DNA of 64,000 nucleotides, taken from the NCBI GenBank assembly GCA_012845835.1, contig JABAKD010000029.1, positions 14,589,803 through 14,653,802 on the forward strand, given 5' to 3'. Positions 28,240 to 40,600 of the stretch are shown piece after piece; position 1 is the first letter of the stretch; the number at the start of each line of letters is the position of its first letter. Both the position numbers and the translations under genes were made by a program. Source of the DNA: Undaria pinnatifida (lineage: Eukaryota; Sar; Phaeophyceae; Laminariales; Alariaceae). The notes beneath the pieces are model-generated. The model made no database searches. It worked only from the letters and a program-made list of their open reading frames with translations, and was not told the DNA's origin.

Positions 28240-31200
28240 GCTCAACGTTTTGCAACGGCTTGTGTTTTAAGGTTTAGATTTGTCGGCAGCAAACTGGTTA
28301 AGTAACCAGTCTGATCTTTCTCCGGTGTTCCCCGTAGATTATTACGGTCTGACGTAAAAGAGCGTTTCAGGGTGTTAGAGCGAGATGTGAGTAGGTGGAA
28401 GATAACGGAACTACTGGGAGAGCTGATACTATCTTCGCGTGCGTATGTTAAAAGGTGCCGTGAAAAAGAAGGAAGGGAGACACGTTGAGGAAGGGGAATT
28501 GTGACGTTTTTATACGGTGTTTCCGTGCGCGCGTGCAAAGAAGCTGTTTGTATCTGGTGGTGCTAATAAGCGGGGACGCATGCAGTACTAACCCAGCCGA
28601 CAACCGAAAACGGAGAACAAACCGATTCAATCGCGAACTAATGAGCGAGGACGCCGTCTGATCAGTCATCCACGTTTTGGTGGTTGAGCACATCGCCTTC
28701 CAACGGGTATACTGAGAGGCGGAGGCACAGATGGAACATGGATGTGAGACGTTTTGATCTTCTTAGACCGAATTTAACGCGATAGAGAGGTGTGAGGGGA
28801 AGATGGGAGGGAGATGATTGCGATCTTACCTTCCCCTTCCCCTTTTGCGTGCTGTACGAAAGCGTGTTGCACGCGTGGTGGGGCTAACTCAGTGAAAAAC
28901 GTACGCAACAAATACAACAACCCTACTCGATCGTGAACTCGTTTGGGGAGGGGGGCATATTATCCGTCATCAACGTACCAATGTCGGCGAAAACGGCCTT
29001 CCAGCGGGTAGATGCTGTACAACGGGTGGAGCTGCAGGCACGTGCTTCGCGCTTCGGTGTAGGTACAGGGTTCTTGGCTTGAGGAGGGAGCTCCATTCCT
29101 CTCCCAAAATTATCTGACCTTTTTGTAGGAAACTTTTATAGTGCGACCATTGTGATGACCAAAGCATCCCATGGGCTAGGCAAAAAAAGGTATTCACTTC
29201 GCATTTCGGAAAATAAGAATGGCCGAATTTTCCGACGACTTTTGGGGCTAACGGACCGCCCCGTCACATAGAAAACATTTTTTGCCAAAAAACGGTATAC
29301 CTTAACTAGGCGCATGCGACATAGGAGTTACTCAAGAAAAGTTTTTGCCAAAAAACGGTATACCTCAAGTAGGCGTGTGTGATATAGCTGTTGGTCTTCC
29401 TGCCGTTTTGTTTTGCGTCTTGTACAGTAAACTGTTCGTACCTGGCGGTGCTAAATCAGTGCGCACGTACACAGCAAAATATACCAGGTAACCGGTAACC
29501 GAAAACGGACAACAACCCGAAAAAATCATGAAACCGCCGGGGAGGGAGGGGGGGGGGGGGGGGGGGGGGGCGGACGGCATCACTCAGCGTTTTCCGATGG
29601 CTGGTGTTGTAAGTCTTACTTGTAGTAGGAAGTTGGTTAGCCGTTTACGAGTGATCACCCCATGGAAAAATACCTCGTAATAACGCAAACCTCGTTCCAG
29701 CGGGTAGCAGATAGAAAAGGTGCGGGTGGAAGGTGGAAGGGGTTGTGTTTCGATTTCACCCTTGCGTGTGCGTTCTGAAGAAAAAAAAAAAAAGTTTCTT
29801 TTTTCTTTTTTCCAGGCGGTTTCGATCAGTGTGGACATACGCGGTAGATAGGTAGACATTTCGTTCCCGCAGCAGCTGGAGAAATACATTGAAAAAAAAC
29901 AAACAACCCGACACGATCGTCAAATAGCGGGAAAGATCGTCATCAAAAGTTCCAATGCCCGTGCAGAAAGCCTTTCAACGGGTGGAGGGAGAGGTGCAAG
30001 AAAGCGGGAGATGAAAGTGGGGAAAAATTAGGAGGCGGGCGGGAGATGAAAGTGGGGAAAAATTGAGGAGGCGGAGGGGAGATGAAAGTGGGGAAAATTT
30101 GAGGAGGCGGGTGGGAGATGAAAGTGGGAAAAAATTGAGGAGGCGGAGGGGAGACGAAAGTGGGGAAATTTGAGGAGGCGGAGGTGAGAGGTTTTTTACA
30201 CTGATGGTGCTACCTCTGCGGGCGCGTGCTGTAAACAAACTGTCTGTCCCTGGCGGTGCTGATCAACGTGAACGTATGCAAAAGTAAAATGCAGCCGGCA
30301 GCCGAAAACGGACAACAACCGGCGAGTCAACCGTGAACCGTTGGTTCCGCGATCGAGGTATGTACGTATGTACGGCAGTACCGTTTTTTGGCGAAATTAT
30401 TTGCTGAGTGACGAGGCTTTTTAGCCCAAAATTCTTGTTATTTTCAAGGTAACATGACGATTTCTTTTCTCACGTCTAGGCCATTGGATAGATTGGGCAC
30501 AACCAAAAGCCTTCTTGAGCCTTCTTAAGCCTTCTTAAGCCTCCTCGAAATCAATTTGTGGCCGTAGGACTAGATCTATAAGTCGAAGACATTATCGGTT
30601 GCTTATTTAAGCCTAAAAACATACCCACAGTGGTTACGTACAAGCTCCAGAAACAACAATGGTTGGGCACTTCCACCGCAGCACGTGTCTGGGGGAGGAC
30701 GCCGTCTGGCCAGTCATCAACAGTCTGATAGCCCCGGAGCACACGGCCTGCCAGCGGGTATGTAAGAGAGGTACAGGTGCAGGATAGAAGAGATACCTTT
30801 TTTTTAAAATCTCAAACCACGCACGGTTAAGGACATATCATAGAGGTGTGGAGGCGGAAGATTGGAAGGGAGAATATGTTTTTAATCTCACGTCCGCGTG
30901 TGCGTGCTGCAAGAAGCCGGTTGCGCCTGGTGGTGCCAATTTGTATGAACGTGTAGCGTAGGCAATACCTCGTGAAATAATGCTGCAAGAATAAAGGCTT
31001 TGTATCTGGTGGTGCCAATCAGTGTGAACGTATACGGTGGTGCCTCGCAAAATACGCTCAGTCGACAACCGACAACGGGCATCAACCCGAACTAGTGGTG
31101 GACCTAGTGGATGAGGACGCCATCTGATCAGTCGTTAATGTGATGCGCGGCTGATAAAAAAAACCTCCTTCCAGCGGGAGGATAGAGAAAAAAGTGCAGG

Positions 31201-32480
31201 TGGGAGATAATGGCTTTGTTACTAGATTTTGACACCACTGCTGTTGGATTTTGTCTTCTAGGAATGTGCACTGCATCATTCACTCTGAAGTAAAGAAAAA
31301 AGATACCATAATTATGTTCAGTTTCGCGTGTTTCACGAAAAAATTCTTTAGACCTGGCGGTGCCAATCAGTTTGGCTAAGCGACTGTACACAGTAATACC
31401 TCGCAATAGCACAACCGATAGCGGACAACAACCCGAGTTACACCTGGCTTCGTGTGTGTGATCGGGGGTGCGTGATCACCCCATCATGCTTTCTATTGGC
31501 TGATGTGACATGGCTTAGGGTTGGTGGAGGAGGTGATTGGTCGCCCGTTTACCCGTAGTCCCCTGGGCGAATACCTTCTAATACCAGCAGCCTTCCATCG
31601 GGTACATAAAAAAATGCAAGTGGGAAGACGGGAGGGAGAAGGTTTCGATTTTATCTTTGCGTGCGTGTGTAAAAATAGACCATAAAAGAAGAGTAGAGGC
31701 ATGTCGAGGAGCCGGAAGTGAGACTTTCATGCTGTTTTTTTTTTCGCGGGCGTGTTTTGTGAGGAACTGTTCGTATCTGGGGTTGCCTATAATAACTGCG
31801 AACGTATGCAGTAAAATAGAGTGTACATACAGCCTACACTCGAAAACGGAAATCCGCTGAAAAAAAAAAAAAAAAAACTAGTCAACCCGAGTCAATCGTG
31901 AAGTAGCGGAGGCGGAAGCCATCTGACCAGTCACCGATGTCCCAATGGCCGAGCAAACGCCTTGCCTTTCAGCGGGTAGATAGAGAGGTGCAGGTGGGAG
32001 CTGATGGGAGTGAGACATTTTGATACTATCCTCGCACCATGTGAGTCAGAAACTGTTTGTACCTCTGGCGGTGCTAACCAGTGCGAAGGTATACTACAGC
32101 AAAATACCCCCGGCAATCGAAAACGGACGAAAGCCCGAATCCGTCGGGAAATGGTTGGGGGGGAGGAGGGGGGGGGGGACGTCATCACTCAGCATTTTCC
32201 ATTGGCTGATGTTGTAAGGCTCCCAGCGGGTAGATAGAAAGGTGCAGCTGGAGGACGGAACGAGAAAATTAGATAGCATCTTCGCGCGCGTATAGTAAAC
32301 ACACACTGTGTATGTTCTTCAGATTAAAATGATGTTTCCACCCATCGCTGAAAAACAAGGAGGTAAGCGAGACAATATGAGGAGGGATGTGGAAGTGAGA
32401 CGTTTTGATGTTATCTTCACGTTCGTTCGTGTGCTACGTAAGAAATTGCTTGTGCCTCGCGGTGTCAATCGATGAGGACC
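28240..32480. repeat. Diverged long-period tandem array, about 4.2 kb
   Basis: About a dozen units of roughly 250-350 bp share the same block order: TTCCAGCGGGTAGATAGAGA, GGTGCAGGTGGGAG, GAGACGTTTTGAT..TATCTTCGCG, CTGTTTGTACCTGGCGGTGC, TAATCAGTGTGAACGTA, CCGAAAACGGACAACAACCC, and GTCATCAACGT. The GGCGGTGC-type mark recurs near 28558, 28875, 29445, 30255, 30930, 31010, 31355, 31775, 32068 and 32458. Units differ by point changes, deletions and inserted G runs. No reading frame is conserved between units. Confidence 0.8.
30004..30190. repeat. 37-bp array nested in the long-period array
   Basis: Five to six copies of a unit of about 36-37 bp, GCGGGAGATGAAAGTGGGGA then AAAATTGAGGAG, interrupt one long unit. 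Confidence 0.9.
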
Positions 32481-32971
32481 TATATAGTGGCCCCTGGTCG
32501 TACCCCTTACGGCTTGCCGTCTTTGCTTGCTTGCCCAACGCTCTCTAAAAAGGCGCACCTGATAAAAAAAAGTGGAGCATTAGTTGTAGGGAGGTAGAGG
32601 CGAGGGGCTTAGACATGTTTCGGAGCCTCAAGCGTGTATTTATTACATATTATTTTAATAGTTTCCGACGGCACCTACAAATATAGTTTGGTTTGGTTTC
32701 CCGCCCCGCGCCGTGGCCGATTTTTTTTTTTCTTTCATGACTAGATGTCCCACCCGACGAGGGGCAAAAAAAAAAATATTCAAACAATTTTGGGACACAC
32801 ACACGTAACCCCCAACTGCTTAATTAAGATAATTCACTTTTTCGCGCCTAATGAAGACTCATAGGACATGTCGACGAAGGATTTTTTTCCCTCTATAAAA
32901 AAAAAACGAAGAAATTGACCAAGTCAGAAAACCGCGGCCTTGAAATGCCATCCTCTGAAAGCGAAGCAGGC

Positions 32972-33052
32972 TTGGTGGGTTTGGGGTTTTGGGGTGGGTT
33001 TTGGGGTGGGTTTTGGGTTGGGTTGGGTTGGGTTGGGTTGGGTAGGGTTGGG
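32972..33052. repeat. G-rich telomere-like tract GGGTTTTGGGG / TTGGG
   Basis: Repeats of GGTGGGTTTTGGG pass into five copies of TTGGG and end TAGGGTTGGG. The strand bias and G-triplet spacing are those of a G-quadruplex former. It resembles telomeric DNA of other lineages but is not a TTAGGG array. Confidence 0.85.
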
Positions 33053-34654
33053 ACAATCCTGCTTCCCGAAGCAATTGCGTTCAAAATTTTCGAAACTACT
33101 CATTGATCAAGCATAGGATTCATGACCTGTGTCACCATTCGTGAGAATGTAACGTTATCTTGTCGATTCCTGGCATTTTTTCGTGTGCGTTAGGAATGAC
33201 CCTAATCATTTGCCATGCATTACCGTAGTGTGCAAGGCCATAGACCCTCATATCCCTTCAATGTGCGGACGGAGCACGCCAGATTTTCCCCGATCGCGGG
33301 GAGGGGGTTGCATTCGTTTCAGGCATAGCCGTAGTCATCTGATCGTTGACCGTCGCATCCGTACAATGTCGGGACGAAGGACGTCCGGTCGGTGAAAGAC
33401 TCACACCCATGGAATGGGAATGGAGGCTATTAGTAGACAAGGCTTAGGATTTTGGACTAGAAGGCAGAGGAACGTGGGAAGACTGAAACAAGGACAACAG
33501 GAAGGTAGGGTCGATCGGTAGTACACCTATTGAGGTTTCAGAGGGAGAACTGGACGGAATAATTGGACGAAAACAGAATCGGTCACGAGAAGCAGCTCTC
33601 TTTGCCGGGTAGACGGGGTGTTCACTATCATGCTGTTAATAGCGCGTTTGAAGTTCAACGGTAGGCGCTATACGACACACGACACACGCGACACACGCAC
33701 CGCATTCATTAGCATACTATTAATAGTACAATGTGCGCTGCTGCAAGTCTTTCCCTAGATGGTTGATAATACCTGGTACCGAAAAAAAAAATGTTGTTTT
33801 TTGATCGATCGATGTAAACGGGCCTCCAAACGGTTAAGCCGGGTGTAGGTGTAGAATGGGGTGTGAATCGTAAATTCGTCTCTTGCTTTGGTTTCAATTG
33901 GTTTTCTTCTTCTTCCTCCTCTTTGTGGGGAATCGCCTTTGTTTTAGTGTGGTCGGGGTCGAATCCTACCGTGTCGAACATGGTTAGACGGCGAGCTTGG
34001 TAACGTGGACGCACACTTTCCGCCGCCGAAGCTTGACGCGCCTAGCTCGGTCGGGCGTGCGGCTTGCTTGTTGAGCGATGAGCCTGTTCGCATTTGCGTG
34101 CCACTGCTCATGCGCCCTTGGATAATGCATTCTTGTCATTCGATGGCCTCCTGCCACCTTGGCACCACGCGCACACTGCTGGAGCGGTTTTGCTAGTGGG
34201 TCGGCGTCAACGTATGCGCCCGGTGTTGGCTTCGCCACTGTTTGAAGTGCCGAGGAAAACCCCAAGACTGACTGTCCGATCGCCGATCATCTCCATTCCT
34301 CTGCCGGAAGGTCCCGGCATCGCCATCAGCGTTGACTGTTTTGGCCCTCTTCCGGTCACGCCGCGAGGCAACAGATACATCTTGCTCGTCGCCGACCGTT
34401 TCAGTCGTCGGGCCGATACGTTCGCCGTCGCCGCTGCACAGTTCATTGAGGATAATTACCTTGCTACAAGTACAACGGAGTACCAGATAGTCCATTGTAA
34501 TCTATCGATTGCGCTGTCGTTAACATGTCATACGTAGTCATCTGGTATATGTAGCTCGTACCTGGTAGGACTCATCAGCATGACGTGCTGTTATACGCGA
34601 CTGGTATACTCGAGTTAGTACGTAGACACATTCAGAGTGTATCGGATCTTTTTT

Positions 34655-34790
34655 TTTTTTTTTTTATCCTCCGGCGGATGGGGAAAAATAAAGCTTTAGC
34701 TCACCACAATTCCACGTATTTTCATACGCGTCGTGTGTCGATTTAACTCAGTTGCTTTCGCAGCCCAACGCTACTGATCGGTTCGTTGTT
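34655..34790 (+). repeat. Dispersed repeat R2, partial copy inside the Ty3 remnant
   Basis: Starts with an 18-T run and TCCTCCGGCGGATGGGG, then AGCTCACCACAATTCCACG, TTTTCATACG, GTCGATTTAACTCAGTTG and CAGCCCAACGCTA. It has the same order as 11900-12040. It lies in the gap that splits the integrase core. Confidence 0.7.
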
Positions 34791-35006
34791 AAGGATAGGT
34801 ACTAGCCTTTAGTACGGAGCAGCACGAGGCGCTTCGGCGATACCAGTGCAAGGAGTGTGATATGTACGTACGTATCATACACAGGTACCAGATACACACG
34901 TACCTCGTAGGATCATAGGATCATGTGAATCTAGTAGGTCGTATATCGTAGATTGCGCCGGAACCCTAAAATGGCGGTTGTAGCTTACAGTTGGCCCGAG
35001 GAGTTT

Positions 35007-35350
35007 TGTACCGGTATGTTTTTGGGGTAATCACACCGCTTGCTTCTCAGGGTGGTTCGCACGCTTTCATAGTGTCTTGAGCTGTGATCGATCGAGCATG
35101 CACCACGCACACTCTCGCACAACTCAACTCAACTCAGCTGCACAACTCTTCCTTCCTCGTCTCTTCTTCGAGACCACGCTAATAATAAAACACCCTACTG
35201 CCCTTGGGGCATCTTTCTGTCATCAGCTCCGCGGAGCTTGACACTTGACCGCAACGGCAGAGTAACACCTGCTGAGTGCTTGCCTCTCGTGCCAGATCTG
35301 GCATGACCCAGATCGCACACAGCCACAGGGGATGTATCTCCCCCATAACA
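35007..35350 (+). mobile_element. Probable solo LTR inside the Ty3 integrase
   Basis: A 344-bp block begins TGTACCGG and ends CCCCATAACA (TG...CA) and is flanked by GTTT on both sides (35003-35006 and 35351-35354). It contains a typical LTR-like stretch with CTTCTTCGAGACCACGCTAA and an AATAAAA signal. Integrase similarity resumes soon after it. The ends were chosen from the TG/CA and GTTT pattern only, and the four-base duplication is weak support. Confidence 0.5.
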
Positions 35351-36861
35351 GTTTACGGGTGAGGGCACAGCCAACATCTTGGTCAATAGATACATTCCCC
35401 ACCGGGGATGCCCACGCGCCGTCCTCTCGCGGGCAACGACCTTCAGTTCTACGTCAAGCTTTCACGAGTCCTTTATCAGCTTTGTTGGGGGTGCATAAGC
35501 TTGCCATAAGCTCCTACAGTCCAAACGGCAACGGAGGCGTTGAGCGGGTGAACCATACCACGGGGCAAATGCTGGCTATGATCGTTGCCAAGACGACTGG
35601 GATTTGCAGCTCCCCAACGTCGAGTTCGCATATTATAACAATGCGGTCAGCGCAGCGACGAGGTTGGCCCCCAACGAGGTCCACTTCCACGTCCCCCTCT
35701 GATAGTTTTCGAATGGTCTGGAGTCGCGGGACATCGTAGTTTGGCCCGCGACCACCTGGCCTACCGCGATCTGGCTACGGATCGACAGCAGGGCGCGAAC
35801 GATATTGTTCGCAAACACCATGCCCTCACCGTTTCCAGCGTAAACCGACCAGATTCCGCTGTCGCCGACGCGCTTCGCCCGTTGATGAACTTCGCCGTAG
35901 GTGGTTGGGCATGGGTGCACAATTCAGCTTCCACCATCCGCCAGGGCGTGAAAGCCAACACGGGTGCTACGTTACTCAAGGCCAAACCCGCGCTTCACTG
36001 GACGGACCCTTACAAAACTCCTAGCAGCTGGTCCCTGCCCTGCTCCCCATCCCTACACCCCGTACGGCTCGCCGCTCGGCGATAACCTCCTCTATTTAGA
36101 TCTCCCTTCCGACGTGCCTGATTCGCGGATGCTCGCCGGCGAGTGGCAATCGAACTCTGCAAGCCCTGTGCCAGTCCCCACGACAGCAGCGACATGCCCA
36201 AGTACCTACCGGCGAGACTGACGCAGTACGTGCTCAACAACTTTTATACAAGAAATGCCCTACGTACCGCGTCACTCAAGACGAAATTGCGGCTCTCCTC
36301 CAACGACTTGAAATGGAGAAGATCACCAGTCCCCAGTCGGTACGCGGGCGAGGTGGCGTCATCGCGGTGCCACACAAGACGCATTGCGTGGGACTCTCTA
36401 AACCATGCTGGGAGCGGGAAATGGACCTCCAACGCTCTCGCGCCCACATTTTGCGATATTGGGCCGGCACCCAGGACCAACATCGGCAAACTGACTGCCT
36501 TTACCGTAGGATGCGCATTGGCGCAGCACAGCGTGAGCTTTGTCGGAACAAAGCCAAACGTTTTTTGGCCCCCAGCTACGCTTGCGTCACGCGCACGGAG
36601 TGGCTTCAACGCTTTCGCGACACAGTACTCTCCAAGGGAACCCACTTTTGGTACAAGGGACACAATGGGTTGTGGTGGTTTGGGGAAATCAGCTTGAGTA
36701 CGACTGCGAACGGGGTATATCTGGTCGGAGCTTTGGACGAGCCTGGACCGATCACACTTCCTCTCATCTCCAGTGCGCTACAGGACCTTGACGGGGGTCG
36801 TAAGAGGTTCTTGGTGCCTTCAGGTCCACGTTGCCAGTGCCTCTCGAGGAATTCAACGTAA

Positions 36862-39520
36862 CGTAGATTGATCTCGAGGTACGGCCGTGGTTAGTTGACT
36901 TTCACGCCGCCGACGCACTTGATAGTTTTTCATTTTTTTTTCCGGGTTAGGAGGTTTGGTATTTTCTCCTTGGGTTGTTTGTGGTGTTTTCTGCGTTGAG
37001 CTAGGTTTGGGGCGGTTCCCGACCCCCCCGCTCAATGCTGAATCATGGTCTGAGTAATCAAGTCGAGCACGCTACTTGAGCCACAGGACGGCCGGTTTTT
37101 AGTGTTCGTTCAATTTTCGCCCTGCCGATGCCTTCCTCAACCCCGAGCCGGGGGGTGGCCAGGGTACTCTGTCTACTCATAACGTGGCATAGGACTGCTT
37201 GTAATATGCTTCTAATATGTTTTTTTTTTCTCTTTGTTCTACATTTTCAGCTAGGCACTTCTCCCCCTCGCCGGGCTGTAGGTAGTGTCACCTTCCCGTT
37301 TCGTGTATTTGTCGCTTTCTCGTCCCCCCCCCCCCCGCCATGCTAGCGGTGGTTGGCTCGTTCTCCCTTATCATAGCGTCTAAGTCTTTCACTCAATTGA
37401 AATTATTTGCGTTTTTCCAGGTTTCAAAGCCTATCCGTTCACAGGTGTGGGAGTGGGTTTTGATTGGGTGTTGGGAAGCCGCACCTTCGACGTAGATTCT
37501 AGTGCGTGGAACCGGGGTTTCCCCGCATTTCCCATATTTCTGCATATATGCGGCTTATCAGGGTAGGCTAGTGTTACGGTACGGCCTTGGAAGGCCGGTA
37601 ATTACTCCAAAAATGCATCATTGGTCTGTTTTCGTGTTGTGAGGATGCCGTTTTGCATTCGGATAATCATGAGATGGGGCGGGCGAGAGCCTGCGTCGTC
37701 AGATGCCATCACGACTCTAGGAACAATAAAGCTACTGCTCTCCTAGTTCTGAGCTTCAAGAAAGTGAGTAACACCAAGGACTGCTGTAGCTTGGTAGGCA
37801 GGCCAGCAGGGTTACTCTGTGTCCCACCTACTCTCCTCACAATGTGTGTACATATCAGTTTAAGTTTAATACAAAGAACACACACCGAACGCCCAGAGCC
37901 CATGCGATAGATGAAGACATTGAGGGTAGGCGGTGCTTAACAAATCATTGTCTCGACGTTGAATATTGCTTCGTGATCGACGTTCAATCTCGAGATACAA
38001 ACAACCTAATGCGAGTCTGCATGGCTCCGGACAGGGTCACATATTAATATATATGACGCCGTTAGCGGTTTTCGGTTGATCCGTGTTCTAGAGGGCGAGA
38101 GCTTGGCAACGTTTTGCTGTTGTGAGTCTTCGCTCGAGATGCGCTGCTGGCGCGAGGTTCCGGAAATGTCTTTTTCCGCTGGTTCTCATCATGATCTCGT
38201 TTAGCATTTTTGGCCTCTAAAAACGACACGGTCTATTTTAAAGGGCATTGGCCCCTTAACCCCTTTTGAGCCCCGAAATCCCTCCCCATACCAACTTTAA
38301 GTATTTTTTTCGCCACAATGGGTTTTTTCCAGGTATACAGGTGTTAAAAGGATACCCTCCACATTAATTGCCTCAGCTACTTTTAAGAGGGAATAAATAG
38401 GTAAGGGACTTTTCTCTATATGAGGGGCCTTTGGAGCCCGGCGCACTATGGCCCCTCGAAGGGGGCCTCCTACTATATTTGACTATACCGGCGTTTCCGT
38501 GATTAGTTAACTGGGGTTATTTTGGTACGATCAATTAGCTGCTGCTGTAGCTGCTGACTAGTCACGGCTATAGTTGCATAATCGCGTTAGCTGCTGATTA
38601 ATCACGGCTATGGTTGCATAATCGCGTAATCACAACCGTGACTTCGTTTGTTGGTACGAATAATCGCATAATGTAATCAACTTGTACGCTGATTACGTGT
38701 GTTGACTGCCATCACTAGACTACATGACATCCTTTATGTTGATTATTTTCGACTTGAATATATATATTTGGGCAAGACGTCAGTATGCTGATTCGATCAG
38801 TATGTTTTTTACTGGAGATTAGACAACAGCCACCAGTATATACTGGACTGTATCAGCATACTGGGCGTTTATCTTGAACTCAGAGTGAGCGATGTCGCCT
38901 TTTATGACCTTTTCCGGGATTGCTCGACGAGCTCAGCGAGCAGGACCGCGACACTTTCCAGATAGCTAGAGGTGACACGCGCGGAGGCACGGCCGCGGGC
39001 GCGTGGCGATTCTTGGCCCTGAGGCGGAAGTTTTCAGCTACGGGGGAAAAAACTGTTTAAAAAAACTCCTTTCAAGCAAATATAGTCGTCTGCGGAAAAA
39101 ACAAAACATAAACAAAGCCCTAAATTGATTTACAGCATATGTGTTCCACAGCGTCTGGTATTGATCCTTGTTGCATACAAACCTTCGCCATGCTCTAGAT
39201 AGTGCTCGCAGGACACAGACTTGAACGTTTGGGAAGGAAAACATTAAGAAATGAAGAATAAGGAGTGTCATATATTTATGACAACGACAAAATACACGCC
39301 GTACACAGCAACGACAACATACACGGAGTACTGTATTGACGTGATCACCGCGAAGCACCTTTCCGCAGGTGATTGCAGACGTCGAGCCTTCGCCATTTTC
39401 GCCATTGCAAGAGCCGGAGACCATCAAGAATTGCATCGGATTGCTGCTGCTGCAGGTTTCCTGGTACCTACGTATAATTGCCTCAGCAACAGGTTATTTA
39501 TTGTACAGTTGACTTTTCAT
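36862..39520. other. Intergenic, no gene recognised
   Basis: A small tandem duplication of about 46 bp (GCTGCTGACTAGTCACGGCT type) lies at 38541-38635. A run of 13 C lies at 37325-37337. Other frames are short and unstructured. This stretch may include the downstream end of the Ty3 element, but I cannot define an LTR. Confidence 0.5.
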
Positions 39521-39539
39521 TGATTATTTTGAGCCTTCC

Positions 39540-40090
39540 TTCGGCGCGGGGTCGTGTAATTTTGCTTTTCCAGTATGAGTAAAACGTTGCCCATATCCTT
39601 CATAGTAAAACGCTCCATTAGAAGAGCCTTTTTCAGCGTTTGGATTAACTCCGTGTTACCTTCTACAATAAAAACATCGTATTCAGCTAGTGAACAGACT
39701 ACTAACCACACTACCACACTAACCTTCGGCATAGGCGAATGGGCCACCTGAACGCACGAAGTATCAAAATCTTGAAGAGCACGGCTTAAAACGGCACGGA
39801 GTACAGCGGCACGTTCACGGGGGAGAACGTGCCGCTGTACTCCATGTCGTTGTCGGCCGTGTTATCCAAGATTTTTGAGGCTCTGTGCGTTTAGGTGGCC
39901 CATTCGCCTATTACTATGCCAAAGGTTAGCGTGGTGTACAGGGTAGCAATCTGTTCACTTGTAGCTGAATACGATCTTTTTATTGTAGGAGGTAACACGG
40001 AGTTAATCCAAACGCTAAAAAAGACTCTTCTACTGGAGCGCTTTGCTGTGAAGGATGCGGGCAACGTTCGCCTCAGGCAGGGAATGGAAG
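39540..40090. pseudogene. Copia reverse-transcriptase fragments in a large palindrome
   Basis: The left arm on the minus strand and the right arm on the plus strand both encode the same stretch of a Ty1/copia reverse transcriptase: EYDVFIVEGNTELIQTLKKA and LMERFTMKDMGNV on the left, EYDLFIVGGNTELIQTLKKT and LLERFAVKDAGNV on the right. These match the D.F..G.....I..LK..L...F.MKD.G motif that follows the YVDD site. The non-coding sequence between them is also inverted, down to a perfect 19-bp hairpin (39798-39816 with 39825-39843, GGAGTACAGCGGCACGTTC). Each arm is about 270 bp and the arms have diverged moderately. Confidence 0.85.
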
Positions 40091-40289
40091 TTACACGAGA
40101 CCGCGCCGAAGACTCAAAATCAGCCAGGAACAGCCTTAAGCGTCTCCACGGCTTCAGATTTCGAACGATTTCGAAAAGGGCAACAGAGAGTAGAAACGTT
40201 GCGTTTATGCTCTCCATTAGCCTTTTCGCAACATCCTGACGGTCGGCGTCCCTTCCATGCATGCATCGTTTTACAATGCCTTGTTGTAC

Positions 40290-40600
40290 AGGTCAGCCCG
40301 TTTTGGGTGGCTGCGTTGTTCGCTCACCTCTCCGAACAGCCCATGACCCGCTGTAAGCGCCCTGTTGGCCAGCAACGCAACAAAAACTTCACCCTCCCAC
40401 GCCTTGGTGGTCAATTTTTGGGTGTAGATCTCCACATGCACCAACACCCCCTACAAGCGCCCCGTTCCAAGGAAAGGAACGTAATGTCTACGACCATGCA
40501 GCCGGACTGCGGTGCTTAGGTGCTTAGGTTCGGTCCACGGTGGTGCTCGGAGAGTTGAGCGAACAACGCAACCACCCGAAACGGGCCGGCATCCGTGACG
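40290..40600. repeat. Second inverted pair next to the copia palindrome
   Basis: CCCGTTTTGGGTGGCTGCGT followed by TGTTCGCTCA near 40297-40330 recurs in reverse complement at about 40553-40592 (GAACAACGCAACCACCCGAA then ACGGG). The arms are about 40 bp and the spacer about 220 bp. No protein was recognised between them. Confidence 0.75.

Larger units (their letters stand above)
33990..36861 (+). pseudogene. Ty3/gypsy-type integrase and C-terminal region, broken
   Basis: Pieces in order on the plus strand: a frameshifted HHCC-like region (33990-34250), the integrase core start with ISVDCFGPLPVTPRGNRYIL and LVADRFSR (34250-34460), then after an interruption SSYSPNGNGGVERVNHTTGQ (about 35510-35575), GLAPNEVH-type sequence in another frame, ARDHLAYRDLATDRQQ and GGWAWVHNSASTIRQGVKAN (35741-35960). 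The long C-terminal part includes HILRYWAGTQDQHRQT and a chromo/Tudor-like module FWYKGHNGLWWFGEI with GVYLVGALDEPGPITLPL (up to 36861). At least four frameshifts and the interruption make it non-functional. No gag, protease or reverse transcriptase is present. Confidence 0.85.
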
